From the NCBI GenBank assembly GCA_964437815.1, contig CAYTIE010000004.1:1-64000 (forward strand): DNA of 64,000 nucleotides. The letters are read 5' to 3'. This DNA comes from Marisimplicoccus sp964437815. GTDB lineage: Bacteria; Bacteroidota; Bacteroidia; Flavobacteriales; Flavobacteriaceae. A program made the position numbers and the translations under genes. The notes beneath the pieces are model-generated. The model made no database searches and was not told the DNA's origin. It was given only the letters and a program-made list of their open reading frames with translations. Shown in pieces: positions 44,427-52,634 of the stretch; positions within the stretch are counted from its first letter, which is position 1, and each line of letters starts with the position of its first letter.

Positions 44427-45836
44427 TTAATCATTTTTTTTTAAATCTATCTGCTTTGGGATATAGCTCTGATATGGATATTCATTAGGCATTACATATG
44501 GGCCTGTAGTTAATATTAGAGGGAAATCTGAGTCTGGGTTAAATATAAACTCTAGCATAGTAGCTGTATAACCATTTTTATCACTGATTAAATTAATCTT
44601 ATACTCATCTTGACTATTTATCTTAAGTGGTGTTTGATTCCATAGTTTTCCTTCTTCCCATAACCTAAAGTCTCTTGTTTCTTTATTATTTGCTTCCCAA
44701 ATTGAAACCTTATACTCTTGTTCTGAATTCACCTTACTAATAAGGGTATCATTTTTTATTTCCCAAACTATATTTGGAAAATTATGATCATTTATAATCC
44801 TTGTGTAGAAAGAAAATAAATTTTCATTTAAGTATCTTCCATTTAAAGAATGGTTAACATTTGGGACATATTGAAGATATTTATCTCCTGGTAGTTCATT
44901 AAAATAAAACCTCCAAGAATCAGTTGAGAAAAATTCATCTGACCCAGCGTTAATTAAGAGTTTAGGCATTGTAAACTTTTCTTTGAAATAATAAGGCTCA
45001 ACATATTTCATTAATATTTCAAATTCTTTTGTACTCATCCAATCAGGAATACTATAGTTAACATAATCTTGAATAGCAAGAGAATACTCCCCATAACTTC
45101 TATAATGATTCTCAAAAGATTCGTTTAAGTTTAGCATATCTATAACCATAGGAGCAATTGCTATAACTCTTTTATCTATTGCAGCAGTTGTCCATGTAGT
45201 CCAACCTCTTTTAGATGCTCCTGAGACAACAAATTCTTTTACATTTATCTTATTCTTTTTAGCAATTTCTTGAACAAGATCCATTGCTCTAACAACAGCT
45301 CTAGTCATTGGTAACCTAGGCAGCCACTCAATATCACTACTTTTAGCTCCAGATTTCAAAAACCTATTCCAAGAGAATGCTATTAGGTCATCTTCATAAA
45401 AATCCTTTTGATCAGAATCTAAAAAATTTATTGGTTGAAAAGGAATGTTACTAATATTTGCAATAACTGACTTACTTTCTATTGCATATGAAATACTTGT
45501 ACTATCTAATCTAAAGAATTCTTCATCTTTAGTACCACCATCAATAAACATTAAAGATTTATCAAATTCTACCTCCTTAGGAATTATAATATCAACATAA
45601 TGCCACCATTCAACTTCATCTACCAACTTTTCATTAAGCCATTTACCTGAAACCATTCTTACATGGTAACCTGTCCAATTATCTTCAATTATTGAATCAA
45701 CTACCTTATAACTATATTCGTCTTGAGTTTCATATACATAATCTTTAAGTGGATTCTCTATTTCATTGTTACATGAACTAAAGATTAATAAAATAAAATG
45801 AAGCTTGTATATATATTTTTTTAACACTTTCAACAT
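44427..45836 (-). CDS. PqaA-like alpha/beta-hydrolase lipoprotein
   Basis: This 469-residue protein has a lipoprotein signal ending SSC (Cys22) and an alpha/beta-hydrolase fold matching PhoPQ-activated pathogenicity-related proteins. Key parts are SGASKRGWTTWTTAAIDKRVIAIAPMVIDMLN (nucleophile Ser), INAGSDEFFSTDSWRFYF and the late VPNVNHSLNGR His. It should be anchored in the outer membrane or periplasm. The substrate is unknown. It follows a PIG-L-type deacetylase by 19 bp, and the two are probably co-expressed. Confidence 0.82.
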   Translation of the reverse strand: MLKVLKKYIYKLHFILLIFSSCNNEIENPLKDYVYETQDEYSYKVVDSIIEDNWTGYHVRMVSGKWLNEKLVDEVEWWHYVDIIIPKEVEFDKSLMFIDGGTKDEEFFRLDSTSISYAIESKSVIANISNIPFQPINFLDSDQKDFYEDDLIAFSWNRFLKSGAKSSDIEWLPRLPMTRAVVRAMDLVQEIAKKNKINVKEFVVSGASKRGWTTWTTAAIDKRVIAIAPMVIDMLNLNESFENHYRSYGEYSLAIQDYVNYSIPDWMSTKEFEILMKYVEPYYFKEKFTMPKLLINAGSDEFFSTDSWRFYFNELPGDKYLQYVPNVNHSLNGRYLNENLFSFYTRIINDHNFPNIVWEIKNDTLISKVNSEQEYKVSIWEANNKETRDFRLWEEGKLWNQTPLKINSQDEYKINLISDKNGYTATMLEFIFNPDSDFPLILTTGPYVMPNEYPYQSYIPKQIDLKKND

Positions 45837-45855
45837 CAGTAAAAACTAGAAATCA

Positions 45856-46725
45856 TTAGTCTCTTTTTTCTCTTCCCATTCCATCCGGCATACCTTTATA
45901 ATACCTGAATTGTTCAATTGGTTTATCGTTAAAATACTTTATTCTGTTTTTTAATCTATTGAATACTTTTTCTTTTTCTCCATCTGGGTACTTGTCCAAA
46001 TCAGAACCAAGATATTTATTCCATCCACTTGACCATTGGCTAATGTATTTCGACCCAGACAGTATTTTTAATTCAGAAAATCCTGAAATATCAACATTGG
46101 TATTTCTATCACCAACATTACCCCCGTAAAATAAAAATTCAGGAACAGCATAAGATTTTAAATTTTGGTGAATAATTTGTCCTTCATACATTAAATGCCA
46201 TTCTGCAGCTCTTACTGCATCAGCAGTTAAATATGCTGAAGCTCTATGATCACTTTTATGCCAGACCTGGTAATTGAATCCTGGATCAAAAGACATTAAA
46301 ACATCTGGTTTTATTTTCCTTATATAATAAACAATTTTTCCAATAATTTCCTCTCTATTTGCAAATTCAAGCCTCCCATCATCATATCCTAAGTTAATAT
46401 ATTGTTTTTCTGTTAAGCCTATTACCTTCATTGCTTCAAGCTGTTCTTTTCTTCTTATAATAGACAGATCATTCTTATTTATGGTGAGATCCTTAGTTCC
46501 TACATTTCCTGTTGTTAAGGTGAGAATAAAGATTTTATTTGAATTTTTGTTTAAAAGGGCTAATGTTCCATGAGATAACCAATCGTCATCTGGATGGGCC
46601 CCTACAAGAAGAATAGTTTTATTTTTCCATTTCTCAACTGGCACCTCAGGTTGCGAGAAACCTAATTTAAAAATGAAGAATGTAAAAACAATGATTAAAA
46701 ATTGAAACTTATTTATCATAAACAC
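45856..46725 (-). CDS. PIG-L/LmbE family deacetylase, exported
   Basis: This 289-residue protein has an N-terminal signal (hydrophobic 7-24, then SQPEVPV) and the zinc-binding motif GAHPDDDW (His44, Asp47), with the third ligand likely in HKSDHRAS. PIG-L enzymes remove acetyl groups from N-acetylglucosamine conjugates or similar sugars. Here it is exported and followed by the PqaA-like hydrolase. The substrate is open; a glycan or glycolipid is likely. Confidence 0.87.
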   Translation of the reverse strand: MFMINKFQFLIIVFTFFIFKLGFSQPEVPVEKWKNKTILLVGAHPDDDWLSHGTLALLNKNSNKIFILTLTTGNVGTKDLTINKNDLSIIRRKEQLEAMKVIGLTEKQYINLGYDDGRLEFANREEIIGKIVYYIRKIKPDVLMSFDPGFNYQVWHKSDHRASAYLTADAVRAAEWHLMYEGQIIHQNLKSYAVPEFLFYGGNVGDRNTNVDISGFSELKILSGSKYISQWSSGWNKYLGSDLDKYPDGEKEKVFNRLKNRIKYFNDKPIEQFRYYKGMPDGMGREKRD

Positions 46726-46883
46726 AACATTTTTAAAAAATTAATTTTTTCTTAAGGTTTATCATTCAGATTAAATGGATATGATGAATAACACAATTTA
46801 CAAAAATTAATGCTAATTAAATTTTAGGACTAAAAAATAATAGTGTTTTTTTATATTTATTTAAATTCACATTATTTTTTTAT

Positions 46884-47321
46884 ATGAAAAAAATCACATA
46901 CTCTATTAATGAAATGCAAAATGCAATTAGACAAATAGTTGAACAGATAAATATTTCTGAGTTTAATCCAGAAGTTATAATAAGCATAAATAGAGGTGGA
47001 TGTGTACCTGGAGTTTACCTTTCACATTTATTAAATAAACCACATAAAATGATTGATATTAAATCCTTAAAAGGTGATTCAGAAAATGAAATTTCCTTTT
47101 TAAAAAAGAACAAACTGATACTCATAATTGATGATATTAATGATACTGGTAAAACTTTTAATTATGTAAAAAAAATATTCAAGGATCCAGATTGTGAGAT
47201 ACGTTTTGCAGCATTAATAAATAATGTTACAAGTAAAACTAAAATTGATTATCATGGCCAATTAATTGATAAATCGAATAATCCAGTTTGGTATGTTTTT
47301 CCATGGGAAAATTGGTGGTAA
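46884..47321 (+). CDS. purine-type phosphoribosyltransferase
   Basis: This 145-residue type I PRTase has the PRPP-binding motif LIIDDINDTGKTF at about residues 80-92 and a short N-terminal hood (IISINRGGCVPGVYLSHLL). The shape fits xanthine/guanine phosphoribosyltransferases, and the final PVWYVFPWENWW resembles the nucleobase loop of that group. It is followed 11 bp later by a queuosine-precursor transporter gene. The base it uses could therefore be a purine or a 7-deazapurine; the latter is inference. Confidence 0.8.
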   Translation: MKKITYSINEMQNAIRQIVEQINISEFNPEVIISINRGGCVPGVYLSHLLNKPHKMIDIKSLKGDSENEISFLKKNKLILIIDDINDTGKTFNYVKKIFKDPDCEIRFAALINNVTSKTKIDYHGQLIDKSNNPVWYVFPWENWW

Positions 47322-47332
47322 ACTTTTAGTAA

Positions 47333-47932
47333 ATGTCAAAACAAAAAATTAATTTATTACCATTACTTGTAATACTTCACATAAGCATTATTACACTATC
47401 TAATGTATTAGTTTCAATTCCAATTGAACTTTATGGTTTTAAAATTACATGGGCTGCATTTAGCTTCCCTTTGGTCGTTGTTGCTACAGACCTGACAATT
47501 AGACTAATAGGAAAGTCAATGGCTCAAAAAACTATAACTTTTTCATTTCCTTTTGCAATTATTTCATCAGTTCTTATTCTTTATCTAGAAAATAATCCAG
47601 TTTCTGTATCCTTAAGGATTGGGATTGCAAGTGGACTTGCATATGCTATTGGAGTTTTAATTGATATAAACGCTTTTCAATTTATAAGAAAAAAATATTC
47701 ATCATGGTGGATAGCTCCTTCATTATCAACTATAGTATCTAATATTATTGACTCGTATACTTTCTTTTTTACTGCTTTTTATAACTCAGATGACTCATAT
47801 ATGTCTCAAAACTGGCTTGAAATAGCTGGAACTCAAACAATATTAAAAATTATAATTGGACTTATTTTTTTCCTTCCTACTTATGGAATTTTACTTAGTT
47901 TTTTTAGCAAAAAACTTAAGTCATTTAAATGA
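47333..47932 (+). CDS. yhhQ: queuosine precursor transporter (YhhQ family)
   Basis: This 199-residue integral membrane protein has about six segments. The family imports preQ0 or preQ1 for queuosine modification of tRNA. Marks are ITWAAFSFPLVVVATDLTIRLIGKSMAQ and AFQFIRKKYSSWWIAPSLSTIVSNIIDSYTFFFTAFY. The stop is 14 bp from the convergent GH3 gene. Partnership with the phosphoribosyltransferase upstream is suggested by spacing. Confidence 0.88.
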   Translation: MSKQKINLLPLLVILHISIITLSNVLVSIPIELYGFKITWAAFSFPLVVVATDLTIRLIGKSMAQKTITFSFPFAIISSVLILYLENNPVSVSLRIGIASGLAYAIGVLIDINAFQFIRKKYSSWWIAPSLSTIVSNIIDSYTFFFTAFYNSDDSYMSQNWLEIAGTQTILKIIIGLIFFLPTYGILLSFFSKKLKSFK

Positions 47933-47946
47933 TAATTAAAAAAATA

Positions 47947-50424
47947 TTAGTTCCCATCACAACCAGGTTTAGCATCTAGATCTGATTCCAAACGCACATT
48001 GGCCAATCCAATATCAATACCCGATTGTGCTTTGATTACTAATGCAGAAGTAATATTAGTCATATCGACTCCTAATTTTTCAAAACAGCTTAAACTAATT
48101 CTATACTCTTTCCAGTCTCCACTTATGGTAATATCTAATGTGTTATCGCAGGTAGCACTGTCATCACATTGGCCAATTTGTACAACAGCATCAGAGCCTA
48201 TAAATGATTTTGCATCAAAAGTTAATTCCATAGCACCATTTGACTGACGAGCCATATCATTTGACTTAGTTGAAGAAATTCGCAAATAATCTCCATCAGA
48301 CTTTGTCCAGTTAATTCTTAATGCATCTTCCTGAGTCATATAATCTGTTTTACTTATAATCAATCCTCCAACAGATGTTGGGAAGCTAGCGATTTGCTTT
48401 TCCAAATCTCCAGAGCTTAGCCATAAACCCCAAGGAGCAACTACTGATCCTTTCATGAAGAATTCACCCGTTGAGGCTAAGTTACTATTTTCTAATCCAG
48501 ATTTTTCTGTTAATATTTCCATATTGTCTAAACTAGCATAGGTAAGTCCATACCCAAGTTTAAATAAAGCTTCATTATTTTCTGAAACTACTGCACTGGC
48601 TGGCCATGTAAAAGATAATCGACCCATAAAATCGTATGATGGATCTCTCTGGAATAATAAATCAGAAATACCACCACCTTCACTTCCAGGTAACCATGCA
48701 GCAACAAATGCATCAGAGTTATTAATCTCTGGATTCATCCACATTGGACGTCCAGATAAGAATACAGATACTACAGGGATTCCTTTGTCTTTAAAAGCAG
48801 CTAATTTGTTAGTGTCAAATCCATTAGAAACAAAATCTAAGTTCTCGCGATCTCCTTGAAATTCTGCATAAGGATCTTCTCCATATACCGCAATCACTAC
48901 ATCAGCTTTTATAGAAATATCTCCAAATGGAGAGAAAATTACTTTTCCACCAGACTCATTAACAACTTCTTCAATACCTTGTAAGATAGATTGTCCATTC
49001 GGAAATTCATCATTGGTATGGTCAGTTCCTTGCCAAGAGAGTGTCCATCCACCACTGGCTTTAGAAATACTAGCAGCACCATCTCCTACAACCAATATTG
49101 TTTTAGAAGCATCAATCGGTAATAGTTGGTTGTTATTTTTAAGGAGCACCATAGATTCTCTTACTGCCTGTCTTGCAATTGCCTTGTGTTCCGGAATACC
49201 AAGGAAACTTTCGTTACCTGAATTGGCACGTGAACTTGGAGCACCTTTTTGAAAAATACCTGATGTGATTTTTACCCTAAGAATACGACGAACAGCATCG
49301 TCTAAACGTTCCATAGAAATGATTCCATCTTTTACATGTTTTAAAGTACTTTCATACAATCCTTTCCAGCTATCAGGTGCCATATACATATCAAGTCCTG
49401 CATTTAAAGATTGTGGACAATCTGTGTTTGTGCATCCTGGTACCTGACCATGACCATTCCAGTCACCAACTACAAATCCATTAAAACCCATTTTTCCTTT
49501 TAATACATCTGTAAGCAATTCTTTATCGCCGTGTAGTTTTCTTCCTTGCCAGCTAGAAAATGAAGCCATCACTGTTTGTACACCAGCTGGAATAGCACTG
49601 TAATATCCTGCAGCATGAACTTTACTTAATTCTTCTTGACTAATCAATGCATCACCTTGATCTACTCCATTTTGAGTAGCACCATCAGCTAAGAAATGCT
49701 TAGCACTGGAAATTACTTTTCCATTGCCCATAAAATCTTCTGCACCAAATTGTCCTTGTAAACCAATTACAATTCGGTCACCATAAGAATTCACAATATC
49801 AGGGTTTTCTGAGAATCCTTCATAACTTCTTCCCCATCTCAAATCTTGAGGCACTGCAAGAGTAGGAGCAAAAGTCCAATCATGACCAGATACGGTTAAT
49901 TCATGTGCAGTAACACGTGCAATTTTTTGAATTAAATCAGGATTATTCATAGCGCCTAAGCCAATATTATGAGGAAAAATAATTGCACCTTTTAAATTTG
50001 CATGTCCATGGACAGCATCAATCCCCCAAATAATTGGGATAGCTATTTCAACACCCTCATTATCAATAGAAGCATTGTAGTATTTGTCTGCCATTTCAAG
50101 CCATGTTTTTGAGTCGGCATATGGCAATGGACCTGGAGCGGAATTTCCTCCACTTAACACAGAACCCAATCGGTATTCTTGTACTTCTTCAGGAGTTACA
50201 GACCCACTATCTGCCTGAATTACTTGCCCTACCTTTTGTTCTAAAGTAAGTTTAGGAAGCATCTCATCAATTTGAGCTTCAATAGTAGGGTCTAATGGTA
50301 AAGGCTCTAAAGTGGACCATAAATCGAGGCTATTAGATTCTTTAGATGGATTACAACTTAAAACAATGATGGATATTACACACAAGGTGAGTGTAGCATA
50401 AAGAATAGATTTACTGGCTTTCAT
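47947..50424 (-). CDS. GH3 beta-glucosidase / exo-beta-glucanase lipoprotein
   Basis: This 825-residue protein has a lipoprotein signal ending LSC (Cys24) and the two GH3 domains, then a C-terminal sugar-binding-like domain (about 650-820). The catalytic Asp321 is in GFVVGDWNGHGQV; KHFLADG at about 242-248 lines the substrate site. The layout resembles ExoP-type 1,3/1,4-beta-glucanases of marine gammaproteobacteria. It is cell-surface or periplasmic and probably releases glucose from laminarin or mixed-linkage glucans. Hand counts on a few lines give about 37-50% GC, higher than most of the window, so transfer is possible. No SusCD pair lies next to it. Confidence 0.92.
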   Translation of the reverse strand: MKASKSILYATLTLCVISIIVLSCNPSKESNSLDLWSTLEPLPLDPTIEAQIDEMLPKLTLEQKVGQVIQADSGSVTPEEVQEYRLGSVLSGGNSAPGPLPYADSKTWLEMADKYYNASIDNEGVEIAIPIIWGIDAVHGHANLKGAIIFPHNIGLGAMNNPDLIQKIARVTAHELTVSGHDWTFAPTLAVPQDLRWGRSYEGFSENPDIVNSYGDRIVIGLQGQFGAEDFMGNGKVISSAKHFLADGATQNGVDQGDALISQEELSKVHAAGYYSAIPAGVQTVMASFSSWQGRKLHGDKELLTDVLKGKMGFNGFVVGDWNGHGQVPGCTNTDCPQSLNAGLDMYMAPDSWKGLYESTLKHVKDGIISMERLDDAVRRILRVKITSGIFQKGAPSSRANSGNESFLGIPEHKAIARQAVRESMVLLKNNNQLLPIDASKTILVVGDGAASISKASGGWTLSWQGTDHTNDEFPNGQSILQGIEEVVNESGGKVIFSPFGDISIKADVVIAVYGEDPYAEFQGDRENLDFVSNGFDTNKLAAFKDKGIPVVSVFLSGRPMWMNPEINNSDAFVAAWLPGSEGGGISDLLFQRDPSYDFMGRLSFTWPASAVVSENNEALFKLGYGLTYASLDNMEILTEKSGLENSNLASTGEFFMKGSVVAPWGLWLSSGDLEKQIASFPTSVGGLIISKTDYMTQEDALRINWTKSDGDYLRISSTKSNDMARQSNGAMELTFDAKSFIGSDAVVQIGQCDDSATCDNTLDITISGDWKEYRISLSCFEKLGVDMTNITSALVIKAQSGIDIGLANVRLESDLDAKPGCDGN

Positions 50425-50524
50425 TTTGTAATTTTTAGTTTGTTACTTATTTGCCTTTTTAAATACTAAAGATAATAAGAATGAAAAAAATATCTCATCC
50501 TCTCCAAATTAAAAAACAACTTAG

Positions 50525-50613
50525 CAGAGAGGAAGGGATTCGAACCCTCGATTCCAATTTCTCAGAATACACGCTTTCCAAGCGCGCGCCTTAAACCGCT
50601 CGGCCACCTCTCT
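50525..50613 (-). tRNA. tRNA-Ser (anticodon GGA)
   Basis: The minus strand folds into a class II tRNA with acceptor AGAGAGG/CCTCTCT, D-arm, anticodon loop CTTGGAAAG (GGA), a long variable arm and the T-loop GGTTCGAATCC. The discriminator is G73. CCA is not encoded. It reads UCC/UCU. Confidence 0.95.
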
Positions 50614-50625
50614 TGATAATTAAAA

Positions 50626-51387
50626 TTAACTCCCAAAAATATCTAGTGCATTCTTATCTGTAACCTTACTAACATAATCTAAGTTAACATCATATATTTC
50701 AGAGATTTTCTTAGCAACGAATTCAATATAAGAGCTTTCATTTCGTTTACCCCTATAAGGAACAGGAGCAAGATATGGTGAATCTGTTTCTAACACAATT
50801 TTCTCAATAGGGATTTGATTTAAAAACTCTGATATCTTACCATTTTTAAAAGTCACAACACCTCCTATTCCAAGACTAAAGTTTAGATCTATTATTTTAT
50901 TTGCTTGCTCAATAGTGCCGGAAAAGCAATGGAAAATCCCTTTTAAATTTGTAGATTTAAAATTCTTTAAAACATCATAAATTTCATTAAACGATTCCCT
51001 ACAATGAATCACAATTGGCAAATCATAAGTTATTGCCAAGTTAATTTGTTCTTCAAAAGATTTTATCTGTTGTTTTAAAAACTTTTTTTCATGATAAAGA
51101 TCAATTCCTATTTCTCCAATTGCATAGTATTTATTCCTTTGGATTTCATCTCTAACAAAATCAAGCTCATTTTTGTAACCTTCATCTACATAACAAGGAT
51201 GAAGACCAATCATACAAAAAATATTTTTTGGATATCTGGACATTAACTGAAGCATACCTTTATTATAAGATGAATTTAGCGAAGGCATATAGAATCTATT
51301 AACACCAACAGCTAAAGCCCTTGATACAACCTCATCAATGTCTTCATTGAATTGTTTTAAATATAAATGTGTATGAGTATCAATCAA
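50626..51387 (-). CDS. tatD: TatD family metal-dependent hydrolase (DNase)
   Basis: This 253-residue TIM-barrel hydrolase has metal ligands in DTHTHLYL, the GEIGIDLYHE motif, VIHCRES and LETDSPYLAP. TatD-type enzymes cleave DNA 3'-5' and other phosphoesters in the cytoplasm. Normal length. It follows sucB by 4 bp on the same strand. Confidence 0.93.
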   Translation of the reverse strand: MIDTHTHLYLKQFNEDIDEVVSRALAVGVNRFYMPSLNSSYNKGMLQLMSRYPKNIFCMIGLHPCYVDEGYKNELDFVRDEIQRNKYYAIGEIGIDLYHEKKFLKQQIKSFEEQINLAITYDLPIVIHCRESFNEIYDVLKNFKSTNLKGIFHCFSGTIEQANKIIDLNFSLGIGGVVTFKNGKISEFLNQIPIEKIVLETDSPYLAPVPYRGKRNESSYIEFVAKKISEIYDVNLDYVSKVTDKNALDIFGS

Positions 51388-51391
51388 TTTT

Positions 51392-52582
51392 TTAGATTGC
51401 TAAAGATTTTTCAATGTTACCATCCATAAGAACATTTATTGGATCTTCTACACCTTCTTTAACAGCAATTAAGAATCCCACTGACTGATTTCCATCAATT
51501 ATCCTGTGATCATATGATAAGGCTAGATACATCATTGGTCTTATTTCGACTTTTTCACCAATAGCAATAGGTCTTTTAATTATATTGTGCATTCCTAGAA
51601 TTCCAGATTGCGGAGGATTAATAATTGGAGTAGATAACATTGATCCGAAGACTCCTCCATTTGAAATTGTAAATGTACCTCCTGTTAAATCATCAACTGT
51701 AATTGATTTTTCCCTAACTAAATCTGCAAGCCTTTTTATTTCTTGCTCGATAGATGCAAAAGACAGATTCTGAGCATTTCGAAGAACAGGAGTCATTAAA
51801 CCCTTTGGTCCTGAAACGGCAATACTTATATCTGAATAATTATATGAAACTTTATGGTCTCCATCAATCATAGAATTTACATCAGGGTACATCTGAAGCG
51901 CCCTTGTAACTGCTTTTGTAAAAAAGCTCATAAAGCCAAGACTTACTCCATGTTTAGTAGAAAAAATATCTTTATATTTTTTTCTTAGATCAAAAATCTG
52001 AGACAAATCAGCTTCATTAAATGTTGTTAGCATTGCGGTTTCATTCTTAACAGAGACTAATCTTTCTGACACTTTTCTTCTTAATACAGATAACTTTTCT
52101 CTAGTTTCAGCTCTGTTATCATCATTTACTGACCCCATTGCTGGAACAGCTTTTAATACATCTTCCTTGGTAATCTTCTCTCCCTTTACACTTATTTGAT
52201 TTAAATTAACACCTGCTTCTTTAGCAATATTTTTTGCCAAAGGTGTAGCTGTAACTTCTTCAGAATTTGATTTTAATTTTTCTTCCTTTACAATACTAGA
52301 TGTTTCTTCTTTTTTACTTGTTTTATCTAAATTTTCCTCTGTGGCAAAAGAAGTATCAATGACACAAACAACCTCACCTACAGATATAGTATCACCTTCT
52401 TCAGCTTTCAAAGAAATCTTGCCAGCAGTTTCAGCAGGTAAGTCTAAAGTAGCTTTATCTGAATCAAGTTCAGCAATTGTTTGATCTTTAGAAACAATAT
52501 CTCCATCAGAAACCAACCATTGGGAAATCTCGACTTCTGTTATAGATTCTCCAGGAGATGGGATTTTCATTTCATGGACCAT
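51392..52582 (-). CDS. sucB: 2-oxoglutarate dehydrogenase E2 (dihydrolipoyl succinyltransferase)
   Basis: This 396-residue protein has an N-terminal lipoyl domain with the lipoylated Lys43 in ELDSDKATLDL, a linker rich in Lys and Glu, a peripheral-subunit-binding domain (ATPLAKNIAKEAGV) and a catalytic core ending in LSYDHRIIDG. It transfers succinyl groups to CoA in the citric acid cycle. It follows sucA by 52 bp. Confidence 0.95.
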   Translation of the reverse strand: MVHEMKIPSPGESITEVEISQWLVSDGDIVSKDQTIAELDSDKATLDLPAETAGKISLKAEEGDTISVGEVVCVIDTSFATEENLDKTSKKEETSSIVKEEKLKSNSEEVTATPLAKNIAKEAGVNLNQISVKGEKITKEDVLKAVPAMGSVNDDNRAETREKLSVLRRKVSERLVSVKNETAMLTTFNEADLSQIFDLRKKYKDIFSTKHGVSLGFMSFFTKAVTRALQMYPDVNSMIDGDHKVSYNYSDISIAVSGPKGLMTPVLRNAQNLSFASIEQEIKRLADLVREKSITVDDLTGGTFTISNGGVFGSMLSTPIINPPQSGILGMHNIIKRPIAIGEKVEIRPMMYLALSYDHRIIDGNQSVGFLIAVKEGVEDPINVLMDGNIEKSLAI

Positions 52583-52634
52583 AATTTATTTTTCTACTTT
52601 AAAGGTTGTTACCAAAATTAATCAATTTAAAAGA

